The notes under the pieces were generated by a model. The model saw only the letters and a list, made by a program, of their open reading frames with translations, did not search any database and had not been told where the DNA came from. The translations under genes were made by a program, and so were the position numbers. A stretch of DNA of 64,000 bases from Ischnura elegans (Eukaryota > Arthropoda > Insecta > Odonata > Coenagrionidae): positions 51,131,812 to 51,195,811 of the forward strand of contig NC_060259.1 in NCBI RefSeq assembly GCF_921293095.1, in the 5' to 3' direction. Position 1 is the stretch's first letter; every line of letters starts with the position of its first letter. Of the stretch, positions 23,584 through 34,860 are shown piece by piece.

Positions 23584-23935
23584 GTTGTTTTCAAGATGAC
23601 ATGACCAAATCAGGGTCCTCGACACTGTTGGCTCGCACCACTGATAGGCCACCCTGAGGATGGTATGTAGAGAGTGCCATTTTCATCTGTTGGCACTCAC
23701 AATTAGACCTGATCTGAAGATGTGGCCAGCATTGGTTTTCGGGTTAGCTACATAAAAGTTGTTTTCAAGATGACGTTTCAAGGCCTATGCTGACCACATC
23801 TTCAGATCAGGTCTAAGTGCCAACAGATGGAAGTGGCACTCTACATATACCAACCTCAGAGTGGCCGGCCAGTGGTGCGAACCAACAGTGTCGAGAACCC
23901 TGATTTGGTCACGGAAGGTCATCTTGAAAACAACT
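23584..23935. repeat. Head-to-head inverted pair of a Penelope-like terminal repeat
   Basis: Two arms of about 150 bp (23584-23735 and 23785-23935) are imperfect reverse complements, both ending in gttttcaagatgac. On the minus strand CTGAAGA (23805-23799) and GAAACG (23779-23774) have hammerhead-core order, as in Penelope-like elements. Only the terminal repeats remain. Confidence 0.5.
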
Positions 23936-24054
23936 TTGATCCAGCTTACCCAAAAACCATGTAGAGAACTGCAATTCAGCACAACAAAGGCCCCTAGCAG
24001 AAATGGTATCTACACATTGAGCTGAGCAAAAGACCAATTTGTTATATCGCAAAT

Positions 24055-24211
24055 AGTGGCAGATCCAGAATAGGGACAAGGGGGTGGGCTATGTGGGAGG
24101 TAACCCCCCAGCAGTAGTGGAGCCTGAACAAAATTACCCCTCTATATAGTGTAAATTGGATACTGAAGGAGGGGGCTATAGCCCCCATTGCCCCACTCTG
24201 GATCTGCCACT
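24055..24211. mobile_element. Palindromic mini-element
   Basis: AGTGGCAGATCCAGA at the left is mirrored exactly at the right end, with purine/pyrimidine-rich arms (gggggtgggctat / atagccccc). No convincing target duplication. A degenerate relative of one half lies near 24375-24430. Confidence 0.6.
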
Positions 24212-26565
24212 GGGTTGTGACATACCAAAATTGGTAAAATAGACCATAATTTTAGAGCTAATTTGTATTTCAATTAATTATAGTAGGTATATATATTGGA
24301 AAACATAATTACATAAATACTTTGTACCAAGTGGCAACCTCCAAAAATTTCGTCTTTATCCATTGTGCTTTTTGACCCAAAGGAGGGCAATAGCTCCCTT
24401 AGCCCCCACCCCCATAGATATGCCAGTGATCACAGATTATGAACATATGGACAATATGACTGGAAAAATAAAGGAGGACACTAAAATTGGCACCAGTACA
24501 TCAGTATCAAGAAGACTAAATATATGTATGTGTATGCGAGGAATGCAGCAGGATCTTATTCTAGAAAAAGGGCAATAAATACAACACTGCACTGAGTATC
24601 AGTGGAACAAATGATGAATGCCACCATTAGGTAACATATATATTGAAGGGAAAAAGGCAATAATGCATTTGAAAAGCATTTAATGATATCTAACAATATC
24701 AAAAGAAAATAAAAAGAGAATATACTAAGACAATAGAACCAGAGGTGCAGCAACCAAATAAAACCCCCTCAAAGCTCAGAATTTTTTTTTTGTAAAAATA
24801 TTTCAATGTGACAAATTCAGTAACTAATATTAGGGGGACGAATGACTCACAAATAAAACATCAAACTTCACACACCCTTAAAACTCTACATTTTGAACCA
24901 TTTATCATAGTAGCTTTCTGGGGGAGGGAACCCACACCTTCCGCTTACCTTGGCGGTTACACCATACCCCTCATGGGTGCAGCCAAAAATTACTAAAAGA
25001 CTAGGGGGGTTTTAGGTGCAACTAATACTTTGGGGAGTTGGCTGCCCCCCTGCCCCAACCTGCTGGGTACTCCCATGATATGCCATACAAAAGAACCTTG
25101 GCCATGCACGTTACCAAGGGGACTGCATAGAGGAGGCTGGATTACATAGCATCAATGGCTGATTTCTGTCGCATTTCAATTGGTTTTCAAAAATGTCCGC
25201 GGCGCGGTGATGAGTGAAATGCGATCCATTTCTTCTAATACATTCCAATAAAATGTTTGTCATAACGACGAATAGCATTATGAATTTGATCATACATCGT
25301 CATTTATGTAAATTTTAGTTAACACCCCTATTTGAACGTTATTTCCCCGTGAAATTCGGATCACTTAGTCCGTCAGCGTCGCGAGTGGCGACTTTTGTAA
25401 ACCCATTTAAATGCGCAGTGGGTAACAAAGTAACCACGCACACTTGTAGATCCTCTTCTGTAATATTCATGGGCGTTACATTAAGTTTAACGACATTCCT
25501 TTCAATAAATAATGTACCAAGCAAAATTATGAGTAAAGAATACAACTGTCTAACTTAAAGTTACATACTGCAAATTACCCGACTAATTGCCTAACGATTT
25601 CAGACCTATTATCACCAACATGTAGCCTTCAATAGGTACCCACTATTTCATATTCAAACAATGCAGTTGAGCAACTTTCGTGAACTATATGATATCATTC
25701 TCAGAGCTGTCTACACCAAACACAAAGATAAACTAGTTAAATAAAATAGTTAACACGAACGATGCAACGGGATGACAAAATTGTTGTTTTCAAAATTAGA
25801 GAAGCACATTATATCACTCCTCATTTATGATCCAGCCGGACAACACCTTGGAAACGACGTATCTGATGAGGCGTGGAGTTTATTTATTTACACAATGTTG
25901 GTCCACATAACAATGAACAAATGCAATTCAACCTCACCTTCAAAAACACTTTCAACAGGATATTAAAGAGACGTTATTGCAAATGAGTGACATAGTGGGC
26001 AAAGTTTCCAATTTACACGCTACACTCACCGACGGAAATCCTAAATTACGAAGATCAAGTTAACCTTTAGTAGTGTAATTTCTCAGCACCTGATGATTCA
26101 ATCAAGGTTTTCACCTCACGTTTAGTTCTAAACTACACCCACTTTTGATTGTATTTACGGAATGCTTCGCGGGGGTTCAAGGGAGCAACAAGTGGAGCGC
26201 ATAGCGTAATACGCGGCCAATTTAAATTTCTCGGTTATTAACACTAATTGTAAGTTATCATTTTCTGCCATCACGTTCGGTGAATAGTTGAAAATATTGT
26301 AACTTTCACTAAATGTACCATACAATTTTTGATAATAAAGTCGCACTTGGAATAATTGAATTTTAAAATAGGTTTAGTCGTGTCATCATTAAAATCAGTT
26401 CTTCGAAAATGAGTGCGTCAATTTTGCAATGCTAAAAATGTTTGGAAAAATTTCTAAGGATAGAAATAATATGAAAATGTTCATGATTTACCGGCGATTT
26501 ATTTTTTCTTACGTTTAAGATCATAGAAATTTGTAGCTGTCAATCAAATCCCGCAAATATCACAT
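24212..26565. other. Mostly unassigned; one odd minus-strand frame at 25339-25545
   Basis: The 68-codon minus frame at 25545-25339 begins with a hydrophobic signal-like segment (MYSLLIILLGTLFI) and ends with RDADGLSDPNF, which resembles the D-x-x-G-x-S-D-P turn of C2 domains. No flanking exon is seen, so this is weak. Degenerate GC-rich repeat debris lies at about 24980-25080 (ctgggtactcccatg resembles hAT MITE family 2 ends). Confidence 0.2.
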
Positions 26566-26573
26566 GAAATAAT

Positions 26574-26793
26574 CAAGGGGGTATCTAGGATCAAAACTAG
26601 GGGGGGCAAGCCATGGTCGTTCATAAGTTATAGGTAAGATTTAAGTATGGAAAAGGTGAATGAAACTAACATTTTAAGGAAACTGTAACAGATACTTATT
26701 ATTATTTTTAATCATTTGCTTGAAAAAATATTATTTTCCTTAAAGGCATTTGCAATTTATGCTCCCTCCTGCCCCTCGCTGGGTACGCCCATA
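26574..26793. mobile_element. hAT MITE, family 2 copy A
   Basis: Flanked by a perfect 8-bp duplication GAAATAAT (26566-26573, 26794-26801). Ends relate to CAAGGGxGTACCCAG. The same family recurs at 59630-59885 in inverted orientation. Confidence 0.85.
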
Positions 26794-26801
26794 GAAATAA
26801 T

Positions 26802-28111
26802 GACTATCTTTCCAACATTTTGTTATTAAATGATTTGATTTTTGATTCGTAGGTAGAAATCATTACTCGCCAATTAGATAACATTTGTGAGGCTACAAAT
26901 TTGTTAGGAATCATCCACTTTAGGCATTGTAGGCATGCTTCATTTTCCTGGCCATGAAGGAACTAAAAGATTTCAAATGCATTTATTCAATACTTCCATT
27001 CATTTTTATACCAAAGAAGTATTCAATTCCTCACAATAATTATATTTCAGCTATTTCCCTTCGTAAGAATTTCCCACTACTTGTTAAACTATAACATATA
27101 TTCAATGCAAAAAATTCTATCTCAATCATCATTTTATGCATATCACCTTCATAATGGATATCTTCCACTGATTCGAGGACACACAGGAGACGTGTTGAGA
27201 AGAAGGTCTCATCAACGAACCCACACTATTTTGGGTAACAAGTTAGGTAGCTATTGTTTGATACCATTAGAATATATCCCTGATGGTTGGGGATGGATAA
27301 TAACAGTCAATCATGCATAATCATTCATATGCAGCCATTTTGCATGCAGATATCATCCAAAGGATATCAGATCCAAGAACACTGAAAGGAAGTCCCAGGG
27401 ATAAAATCTCTGAAGTCCATGAACCTTGATTCTGTCCTGTGTTCTTCACTTTGATATCCTCTGCATTCCAATTTCACCTTTTCAGCCCTCAGAGGACATC
27501 TGAGTGATCCCAAAAGCATTCCGCCTCATCCATCTTGCATCCACTGCTATCCCCTCACCTCCTCTTCAGCATCCACAGCAGTCCAAAATGTTATGATAAA
27601 CATCAAGTGCCAAGCATTCCCATTCTAGCATGAGGTAAAGCTCCAGTCAGTGCCTGGCATACCCAAATGGGCATACTAATTTAACCTTCTGTCTGGTGCA
27701 ACATTTGAATTGCTGAGTTCAGGCGCAATGTGCCTGACAGGCACAGAGGTAAAAAAACATTATCAACTCCTTGCATGACTCTGTGGTACACCTTTAATGT
27801 TTAAAGCACCATTATAAGTGAAATAAGCATTTAAATTTTGTCTTATTTGCCGTGTATACTCCCCTTTACACACCGTCATACAGACCCGGATCGATTCCAG
27901 CAAGGAGCGATTTTACAAGCTCTTTAGGCAATTAAGTATTATGATATGTGATGTATTTTAGTAAGTGAATTCTATTTATCAGTGTTTTCTTATTCTGCTA
28001 ACTTATTTAGCTAAGGACGCTTTTATTTTGCTTTAATGTGCCATTACTTTAACCATACTGAAAAATCCACCACTGATCTGTGAGCATAATTTCGGAAAGC
28101 AAAAGGCTGCA
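26802..28111. other. No recognised gene
   Basis: An isolated 79-codon frame at 27081-27320 shows no domain. A TTAACCTTCTGTCTGG sequence at about 27682 resembles a piggyBac end but no partner was found. Confidence 0.4.
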
Positions 28112-28525
28112 TCCCAGTGAGAAATGGGTGGTGGAATCCACATGGAAATGTAACGTGGATACCACGTGTTTTTGGTCGTGGAATCAACGTGGAACCCACG
28201 TGGAAATTTGGTGGAAAAATTAAAACAGCAGTTGGTGCTGTCCTAAAACCATTAAAACCTCAACCACTCTATATCTAAACCTTCTATATATGTCTACGAT
28301 TTTTCATGTGCTCTCATGGCTGCCTTTCCACGAATTATATAAAAATAGAATGTGCGATACATTTTCACATAACTAGCGTGGTTTCAGGATGATAAATGAC
28401 GCAATGTCACCAGAGAGTTAAGTTCCACAAATTAGAAATTCTGTTTAACATTTTATGCTAATCACCACAAATCCACTTGAAATCAACGTGGATTCCACGT
28501 GGGTCCAACCACTCAATATCCACCA

Positions 28526-28778
28526 TGTAACACCTAATTTTGAGTGGTTTGTTTTGGTTGTTGGTGTGACGAAATAAAAGCAATAATAAGCAGCAGAGGT
28601 GGAGTGAGGTAATTGTTGGGATTGTTGACGGCGCGGGAAGAAGTGAAATGAGGGGACTCGGATTGTGATAGTTATGGCGGACGGGTGTTTCCCTGCTCCC
28701 GAGTTTGTATTATTTTAAAGTGAAATAAAATGTTTGAAAGTAACGTGAAAACGAAGTGAAATTAATTGAAACGTTACA
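28526..28778 (+). repeat. 5' LTR
   Basis: Begins TGTAACACC and ends ACGTTACA. It matches 30314-30566 along its full length. The ATG at 28756 lies inside it and is not the gag start. Confidence 0.9.
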
Positions 28779-28781
28779 TTT

Positions 28782-28799
28782 TGGCGCCGCAACGTGTAG
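28782..28799 (+). promoter_or_regulatory. Primer-binding site candidate (TGGCGCCGCAACGTGTAG)
   Basis: Starts with TGG, complementary to a tRNA CCA end, three bases after the 5' LTR. The TGGCGCC start resembles the primer sites of gypsy-type elements. The exact tRNA was not determined. Confidence 0.65.
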
Positions 28800-28875
28800 G
28801 GCACGACTTCTCGAGAGGATCGAGACCACGGAACGCCTGAGGAACGAGTCGCGTCGTAGAGAGCGGGAATTCAAG

Positions 28876-29949
28876 ATGGCGGGAGTGAAAAAATTTTACG
28901 AACTGAAAAAGGCGGATTTACAAAGTTTGTTGAGGGATCGGGGATCAACGACCCAAGGGGCGAAATTTGAGCTGCAGGAGCGTTTAAAGCCACTTTTAAT
29001 AAAAGAAGGGGTAGATATAGAGACACATGAGTTTGAAATGGAGACGCAGGACCAAGGATACAGTGACCTACGGGTGCTACTAAGACAGATGCTAGAAGAA
29101 CAGAAGAGTCGAAATAGAAAATGGGAAGAAGAACGGGAGAGTCGAGATAAAAAATGGAAAGCAGAACGGGAGAGGCGAGATAGTAAACAAGAAGAAAGAG
29201 ACAAAAAGTTGGAGGAGACAATGAAAAGCATCAACGAAGGGCTAGCGGCGTTTCGGCGAGAATGTGAGGGGAGAAAGGAAAAACAAGCGGAGGAAGTGCC
29301 CGGGAAGATGGCGGACGAGATAGGACAAGAATCCACCTCAAAGGCAGCTGGGCTAGATGAGGAAGCAGTCCAACGCATCGTGCGTGAGAAAGACGCGAGA
29401 CCCGGCGTCACAATGACATCCGCGGTACAGTTGAAGGTACCGACGTTCGATGGGAGGCATACATCAGGACCCCGTGAGGAGAATGCGTGGAGGACGTCGG
29501 GAGGCGCGTTCCAGCACAACCAGCAGCACGGATGGGACTCGAGGAAGTCGCAGCAGCAGGAGTGGCAGGCGTCGAGCCAGCAGAGAGAGGGACGACGAGA
29601 CAATGACTTTCTTGGCGATGGATACTTTCACCAGCCGGGCGAGAGATCAGCTGATCAGCGGCCTGCACTAAACAATGTAGCGGAGGCGCGCCAACCGGAG
29701 CGACAGCACCTTGTCAATTCCATGATGGCGGAAGGAAGCAGTCACATAACCGAGCTTGGATCGGCGGGAGAAGGTGACTCTGAGAGGATCGCGAGAATAT
29801 TTAGGATACGTGAAGGTAACGTAAGAAGGGACGAAGGTCGGGTGGAGAGAAGAAGGAGGAAGGAGAAAAGGAGGAGAGTAAAATTTAAAATGGGGCAATT
29901 AGATAGGTGGCGAGAGTGGTTACACCCTGGAGAGACGGTGGAAGGGTGA
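28876..29949 (+). CDS. Gag-derived protein with SAP motif (deletion product)
   Basis: The ATG at 28876 (caagATGGc) is preferred over 28756, which lies in the LTR. Of 357 residues, the first about 45 form a SAP-type helix-extension-helix (FYELKKADLQSLLRDRG...), known from gag proteins of some arthropod Ty3/gypsy elements. A highly charged coiled-coil stretch follows (about residues 75-165), then the KVPTFDG motif that opens the gag capsid region. After that the frame runs through Gln/Arg-rich sequence that looks out of frame: a neighbouring frame (29450-29671) reads DDETMTFLAMDTFTSRARDQLISGLH-like capsid sequence. The basic C-terminus may be pol-derived. The deletion joins gag to the 3' end. 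No zinc knuckle. Confidence 0.6.
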   Translation: MAGVKKFYELKKADLQSLLRDRGSTTQGAKFELQERLKPLLIKEGVDIETHEFEMETQDQGYSDLRVLLRQMLEEQKSRNRKWEEERESRDKKWKAERERRDSKQEERDKKLEETMKSINEGLAAFRRECEGRKEKQAEEVPGKMADEIGQESTSKAAGLDEEAVQRIVREKDARPGVTMTSAVQLKVPTFDGRHTSGPREENAWRTSGGAFQHNQQHGWDSRKSQQQEWQASSQQREGRRDNDFLGDGYFHQPGERSADQRPALNNVAEARQPERQHLVNSMMAEGSSHITELGSAGEGDSERIARIFRIREGNVRRDEGRVERRRRKEKRRRVKFKMGQLDRWREWLHPGETVEG

Positions 29950-30313
29950 TGTGATATGAAGGAAAATGAGGGTAAATACATGTGAAATGGTTTGATATGG
30001 ATGATTGCAAAAGTGTTTGTTGATTATTTATTAAGTGCAGGGTTGATATTTGTATGCTTGGAATGAATGATGACAGTGATGAGTGAATGAGTGAAGTGAG
30101 CAAAGAGGGGGAGTGATAAGTAAAGGAGGTGTGACAGATAGAATAGTGAAATGCCGGTGTGTGAGGTGGAGTGAACTGTGTTTGTGTGATGAAAAGGGGG
30201 AGGTTCAAGACTGAAGGCGTTGGGGCCACGCCCGTAACCCATAATACTTTGTTTTTGAAGGCTTTGAAAAAGAAAATTGCATGTCATTCCATTTTCTTTT
30301 CCAATGGGGCAAA

Positions 30314-30566
30314 TGTAACACCTAATTTTGAGTGGTTTGTTTTGGTTGTTGGTGTGACGAAATAAAAGCAATAATAAGCAGCAGAGGTGGAGTGAGGTAA
30401 TTGTTGGGATTGTTGACGGCGCGGGAAGAAGTGAAATGAGGGGACTCGGATTGTGATAGTTATGGCGGACGGGTGTTTCCCTGCTCCCGAGTTTGTATTA
30501 TTTTAAAGTGAAATAAAATGTTTGAAAGTAACGTGAAAACGAAGTGAAATTAATTGAAACGTTACA
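30314..30566 (+). repeat. 3' LTR
   Basis: Same length and apparently the same sequence as the 5' LTR. The stretch just before it (aatggggcaaa) is a weak polypurine tract; a stronger purine run (gaaaagggggagg) lies 120 bp upstream. Confidence 0.9.
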
Positions 30567-30787
30567 ACCACTCAACGTGGATTCCACCACCCATTTCTCA
30601 CTGGGAGTGAAGGGCAACTATAGGGAATTTAAATCTGGAGGCTGAGGTTAATACATGGCGATCCCTTTGGTGCATCATACCCATTATGCTACATCAAGAA
30701 AATGGCTATTATCATCAAACCTTCAAAAATTCCATAAGCCACTTTACCAAGTGTAGGAAGAGACTATTTGCATTTTCTGCATACAAA

Positions 30788-31041
30788 CAGGGATGCTGCC
30801 TAACAAAAAATATTGGGGGGGGCCCAAACCGGGGATCTTGTCCCGGTAAATTTTATAAGTAGTGAGTTTTAAGTTTTTTAAGCATTTTAGAAGAGTCATA
30901 TTATCAAAATTAGAACCCTGAGAACTCGAATCTCAATACCCCAGGGAAAATCGACAATCCTGACACATTTTTTCCTCACACCCATACCGAATTTTTGAGG
31001 GGGCTCTTGTCCTCTCAGGCCCCATAGAGTCTGTGCCACTA
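30788..31041. mobile_element. hAT MITE, family 1 copy B (inverted)
   Basis: Perfect 8-bp duplication CATACAAA at 30780-30787 and 31042-31049. The sequence is the inverted counterpart of 21381-21638: CAGGGATG at the left, GTGCCACTA at the right, and the same gggcccaaaccgggg and gagggggctcttgtcctctcaggcccc blocks. Confidence 0.9.
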
Positions 31042-31049
31042 CATACAAA

Positions 31050-32030
31050 GGGTGGCCACTAAAACCTCCTCACATTTCTGGTTTCCCAGACTATTTCCTT
31101 TATTCTCTACACCTTCCCATAACAGGTTTTTAACAAGTGTTTATCTTTTTAGGTGATGAAAATGTGATTAAGTACACTTGAATATCAATGTAAAACAAAA
31201 TTTGTTAATTATTTAACAACAATAAGTGAATTCAAAGCAATAAAATGAATTTTAATAATTGCTCACCATTTGATTGACATGTGGGGAAATGGATTCATTA
31301 ATACCAAAGATATTCACATGCTATAAAAATAATTTCAACTTTCAGCAAAGGTGATTTTTTTCAGAACTTTGGGGTGATTTTCCATAGAAAACTAAAATCC
31401 CTGACTTTCCACATTTTTCAAGAGTAGCAGGCCTGGAATATCACAAAATAATGATACCATATGAGAATATAAGTTCAGCATACCTCTAGTCAGTGATTTC
31501 TACCATTGATTGAGAGAAAGATTCAGTACATTAGGAGTTATATGTACATAATTATAATCCAAGATACTCCATGACCATCTACATTTATGTTACAAAATTT
31601 GGATTGATGTGTTGGAATTTTAAAATGCTCTACCAGTGGATGAAAATACAATTCTCCACCTCAAAATTTTTTTTATGAAAATGGTCAGATTTGACACAAT
31701 GAATCATTTTCAAGTTTGCTGAGCTTCATCTCATGAGTTACTATGGAAAGGCGAAGTGTGAAATAGGGATGACCTTAATGCGGGAATGGTAGCTTTTGGG
31801 TAAGTGGATGCTTAATGGTTGGGTGATAGTGTCACAGCACCATATCCTCCGGCTTTCTCTTGCAGTTGTAGATCTTTTATTTTGGGTAGTGGAAGGTGTA
31901 TTTCGTGTGGTGGAGATTGTTCAGGAGATTAATGGCATTCCGTCTTTTCAGCTATGGAATTTTTTTAGAGAGGTACAGAGAGTATTCAGCAGCACTGTAG
32001 AGGGGGGAAGCAGTGTGGAGAGATGGTTGT
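31050..32030. other. No recognised gene
   Basis: AT-rich, with no open frame resembling a known family. The 105-codon frame at 31796-32113 runs into the next MITE and is not credited. Confidence 0.5.
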
Positions 32031-32034
32031 TTAA

Positions 32035-32337
32035 CCCTTCTAGTGCTATCCTTCTTCCCGGGGTGCAGTCGAAAAATGCAGAGGATATTTTAATAAAATG
32101 TAGTAGCAACTAGGAAAAATAAACATTATATGGTTAATTTTTTAGATATCTTTAAGCGGTTTTTTTAATAAATGAGATTAAATTGGACAAAATCACAAAA
32201 TTTTTATATACTGATATATGTTTTTTTTTCAATGTCCTCAAATTTAACAGCAATAACGTAAAAGCTGATATATCGGCACGCCGCACTTTTCAGCTGAGCG
32301 GTAAAAGCTGATATATCAGCGTGCAGCACTAAAAGGG
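32035..32337. mobile_element. piggyBac MITE
   Basis: TTAA on both sides (32031-32034, 32338-32341). Inverted termini CCCTTCTAGTGCT / AGCACTAAAAGGG pair with one mismatch. An internal gctgatatatc(g/a)gc motif occurs twice near the right end. Confidence 0.85.
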
Positions 32338-32341
32338 TTAA

Positions 32342-33534
32342 CAGCATACTCTCTACTCAGAGCAAGAAAAGAGGGAAGAATGCTTGCGATATGTTTTGAT
32401 GGGTAGAGAGGTTTGGGGCGGGGTTTTGTTTCCATGAAGAAGGGGAATGCTTGCTTTTCTATTGAAAAGGATCTCAAATTCCTCCAGGGAGTCTAGTAAC
32501 CTACCTTTCACTTTGAGAGCATATTCTTTTATTCATAGCACCTGCCATTATTAGACAAAATAAAAATAAGATTTCAACCAAAATGTAATGTATATATTTC
32601 CACACATTAAAAATAATGCAAAGACTGGCTGACTTGTCACAGGAAGTTCAGGGAACAGATAGAAATTACAGATGAGATCTGGAAAAGACTTTGTATTTAA
32701 CTATTCTCTGTTGCATTACACATCCAAATGTCTTCCAAGTTACAAATGTACACTAAAGCTTCACATAACCATCACACACAGAATCACATCCCAAATATTA
32801 ATTCACAAAATGATCTGGGCCAAAAGTTTATATGGACACTCAGTTTCTTCTATAATCATAAACCTTCCTCTGTAGGCAAACATACACTAAGCTCCTCTAC
32901 CCCCTCTTGAACAGTTTTTTGTGAGCTACTTAAAGAGGGAGACAGCAAGGGAGGATTGGGGAAGTAAGGTTATCGTTATTCCCCATGTAACTGCTCTCAT
33001 TGCTTCTGCTACACTCTCTGGTGTCATGCTTGCATCACCACATTTTAGAGGATCAATTACACACACAATACTTTCCACCAGTTTATTAATCACAATACAA
33101 ACTCTGGCCACAACCACATCCGATCCTTGGATCCAACATACATCTTGTCACCTTCAGTCCCTAGCACTTCTGTCACAAAATAAGTAGCACTCAAAATACG
33201 ATACACCATATTCCACCCCCGCTAGGTTGCAAACCCCTCCATTCAGCCTTGAAGATTAAGGCATACAGGGGCATTGGTTTGCCGAGAGGAGCAGCAAAGT
33301 TCACTGATGGTGGTATCACCAGGTTGGCTTTCTTGGATATTCTCAGGATCTGTGGCTGGGGTCACGACAGGAAATGGCGAGTACACGCATGCTGGCAGAG
33401 AAGAGTTAAAGGCCTCCAATGTGGAATATGAGGCTGAAGTTGGTGGGTCCACCCTGAATCTGGCTGGCAAACCTAGTAATGGAAAATCATAGGTGTTATT
33501 ATGCTTAGGAGTGATATGGGGTAGTGGCAAGGAT
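32342..33534. other. Unassigned; Ser/Pro/Thr-rich minus-strand frame at 33243-33530
   Basis: The 95-codon minus-strand frame at 33530-33243 is rich in Pro, Ser and Thr, ends at a stop, and has no recognised domain. It might be an exon end or chance. The rest shows no family resemblance. Confidence 0.25.
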
Positions 33535-33538
33535 TTAA

Positions 33539-33772
33539 CAGATTGCGTACCGGGGTAAGCTTATGTTTAGAATATAACTTTACCCAATCAAACGTTATGA
33601 TGCATCAATTCATTATGAATAACGAACAACAACAAAAAACGTACTAACGAATACGTATTGTACGCTTTAAAAATGTTTAGGTTGACACGCCTAAATAACG
33701 AGAATCTTCGTCATCCGTCCGGAACGTTCGGGAAAAAAATGACGAGAATTCTCGCCATCCGTACGCAACGTG
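33539..33772. mobile_element. piggyBac MITE abutting a second piggyBac-type element
   Basis: TTAA at 33535-33538 and 33773-33776. Inverted termini are CAGATTGCGTACCGG at the left and CCGTACGCAACGTG at the right. The right TTAA is also the left TTAA of the next element. Confidence 0.8.
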
Positions 33773-34249
33773 TTAACCTTTTCCCTACTATACACGTACA
33801 GACTGTCCCAAGGGTCGTGTGTCATTTTTGATCTGTAATTTTAGTAACTTTCCATAGAGCAATGTTCATGAAAATTGGCACACTTATGGGGAAAGGTCAT
33901 AAGTTTTGTTGAGTGCAAGCAAATTTTTCAATTTTGACCATTTGACCTCACAATTTGGGTCCAAACCAAAAATTTTAATTTGCCTTATGGGGTTTCAATG
34001 TTGAAAAAATCGAGATAGAAAAATGTCTGAAAACCATTGACCAAGATGTCAATTCTTAGGGTTTTGGACTCGAGAAACCCGAAAATAACACTTTTATTTA
34101 CGAAAATTCAACCGTTGACCCAGTAAGGTCACCGTCAAGGTCATAAGGGTGACAAAAAGAATGGCATACCAACAAAGGTGTCGATCCACGGGTTTCATAG
34201 GGTGCCCAAGTCATTGGTATCGTCCAAAAACCCGTATCATTCATTAATT

Positions 34250-34860
34250 AACCTCCGAGGGTCATAATGGGGGTCAAAGGTTATAGAGTTAAACGTCGGG
34301 CCATCATGACAACCAACGTGTCAAACCATAGGTTTTGAAGGGTGCCAAAGTTGGTTAGGCAGTTCATAGATCCGTATTGTTGGTTTTTTGACCTCCGACG
34401 GTCACAATGGGGGTCAAAGGTCATAGAGTTAAACGTCGGGCCATCATGACAACCAACGTGTCAAACCATAGGTTTTGAAGGGTGCCAAAGTTGGTTAGGC
34501 AGTTCATAGATCCGTATTGTTGGTTTTTTGACCTCCGACGGTCACAATGGGGGTCAAAGGTCATAGAGTTAAACGTCGGGCCATCATGACAACCAACGTG
34601 TCAAACCATAGGTTTTGAAGGGTGCCAAAGTCGGTTAGGCAGTTCATAGATCCGTATTGTTGGTTTTTTGACCTTCGAGGGTCACCATGGGGGTCAGAGG
34701 TCATAGAGTTAAACAGTGGGCCATCATGACAGCCAAAACGTGATACCATGGGTTTTAAAGGGTGCCAAAGTCGGTTTATCAGTTCATAGTTCCGCAAATC
34801 AGATTTTTTTGATCTCCGAAAGTCAAAATGGGGTCAAAGGTCATAGAGAAAATATGTAAT
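34250..34860 (+). repeat. Tandem repeat, 140-bp period, left array
   Basis: The marker tcatagagttaaac falls at 34281, 34421, 34561, 34701 and (variant) 34841, exactly 140 bp apart. Middle units are almost identical; outer units diverge. Confidence 0.9.

Larger units (their letters stand above)
28526..30566 (+). mobile_element. Internally deleted Ty3/gypsy-type LTR retrotransposon, very young
   Basis: Two 253-bp LTRs (28526-28778 and 30314-30566) appear identical by eye. Each begins TGTAAC and ends GTTACA. The flanking duplication is ACCA (28522-28525 and 30567-30570). A primer-binding-site candidate follows the 5' LTR. The interior is only 1.5 kb: a gag start and out-of-frame remnants, with no protease, RT, RNase H or integrase. 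It must have been mobilised in trans by a full-length relative. It sits in a TIR element. Confidence 0.9.
28112..30606. mobile_element. TIR element (about 450 bp) split by an LTR retrotransposon
   Basis: TCCCAGTGAGAAATGGGTGG at 28112 is mirrored by the right end at 30606. Interior motifs around ccacgtggattccac recur in both orientations. Without the inserted retrotransposon the element is about 450 bp, non-coding and MITE-like. No clear target duplication is visible, so the superfamily is open. Confidence 0.7.

Noticed and set aside
27682..27700. TTAACCTTCTGTC as a piggyBac end
   Set aside because: No mirrored terminus with TTAA was found within several kb.
28896..29603. 235-codon minus-strand frame
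   Set aside because: It is antisense to the gag-derived frame, with Ser/Leu-rich composition typical of the shadow of a Glu/Arg-rich coding strand.
34250..34860. CRISPR-like array or minisatellite gene
   Set aside because: Units of 140 bp are contiguous without spacers, and the array is mirrored in the other arm of a transposable element.
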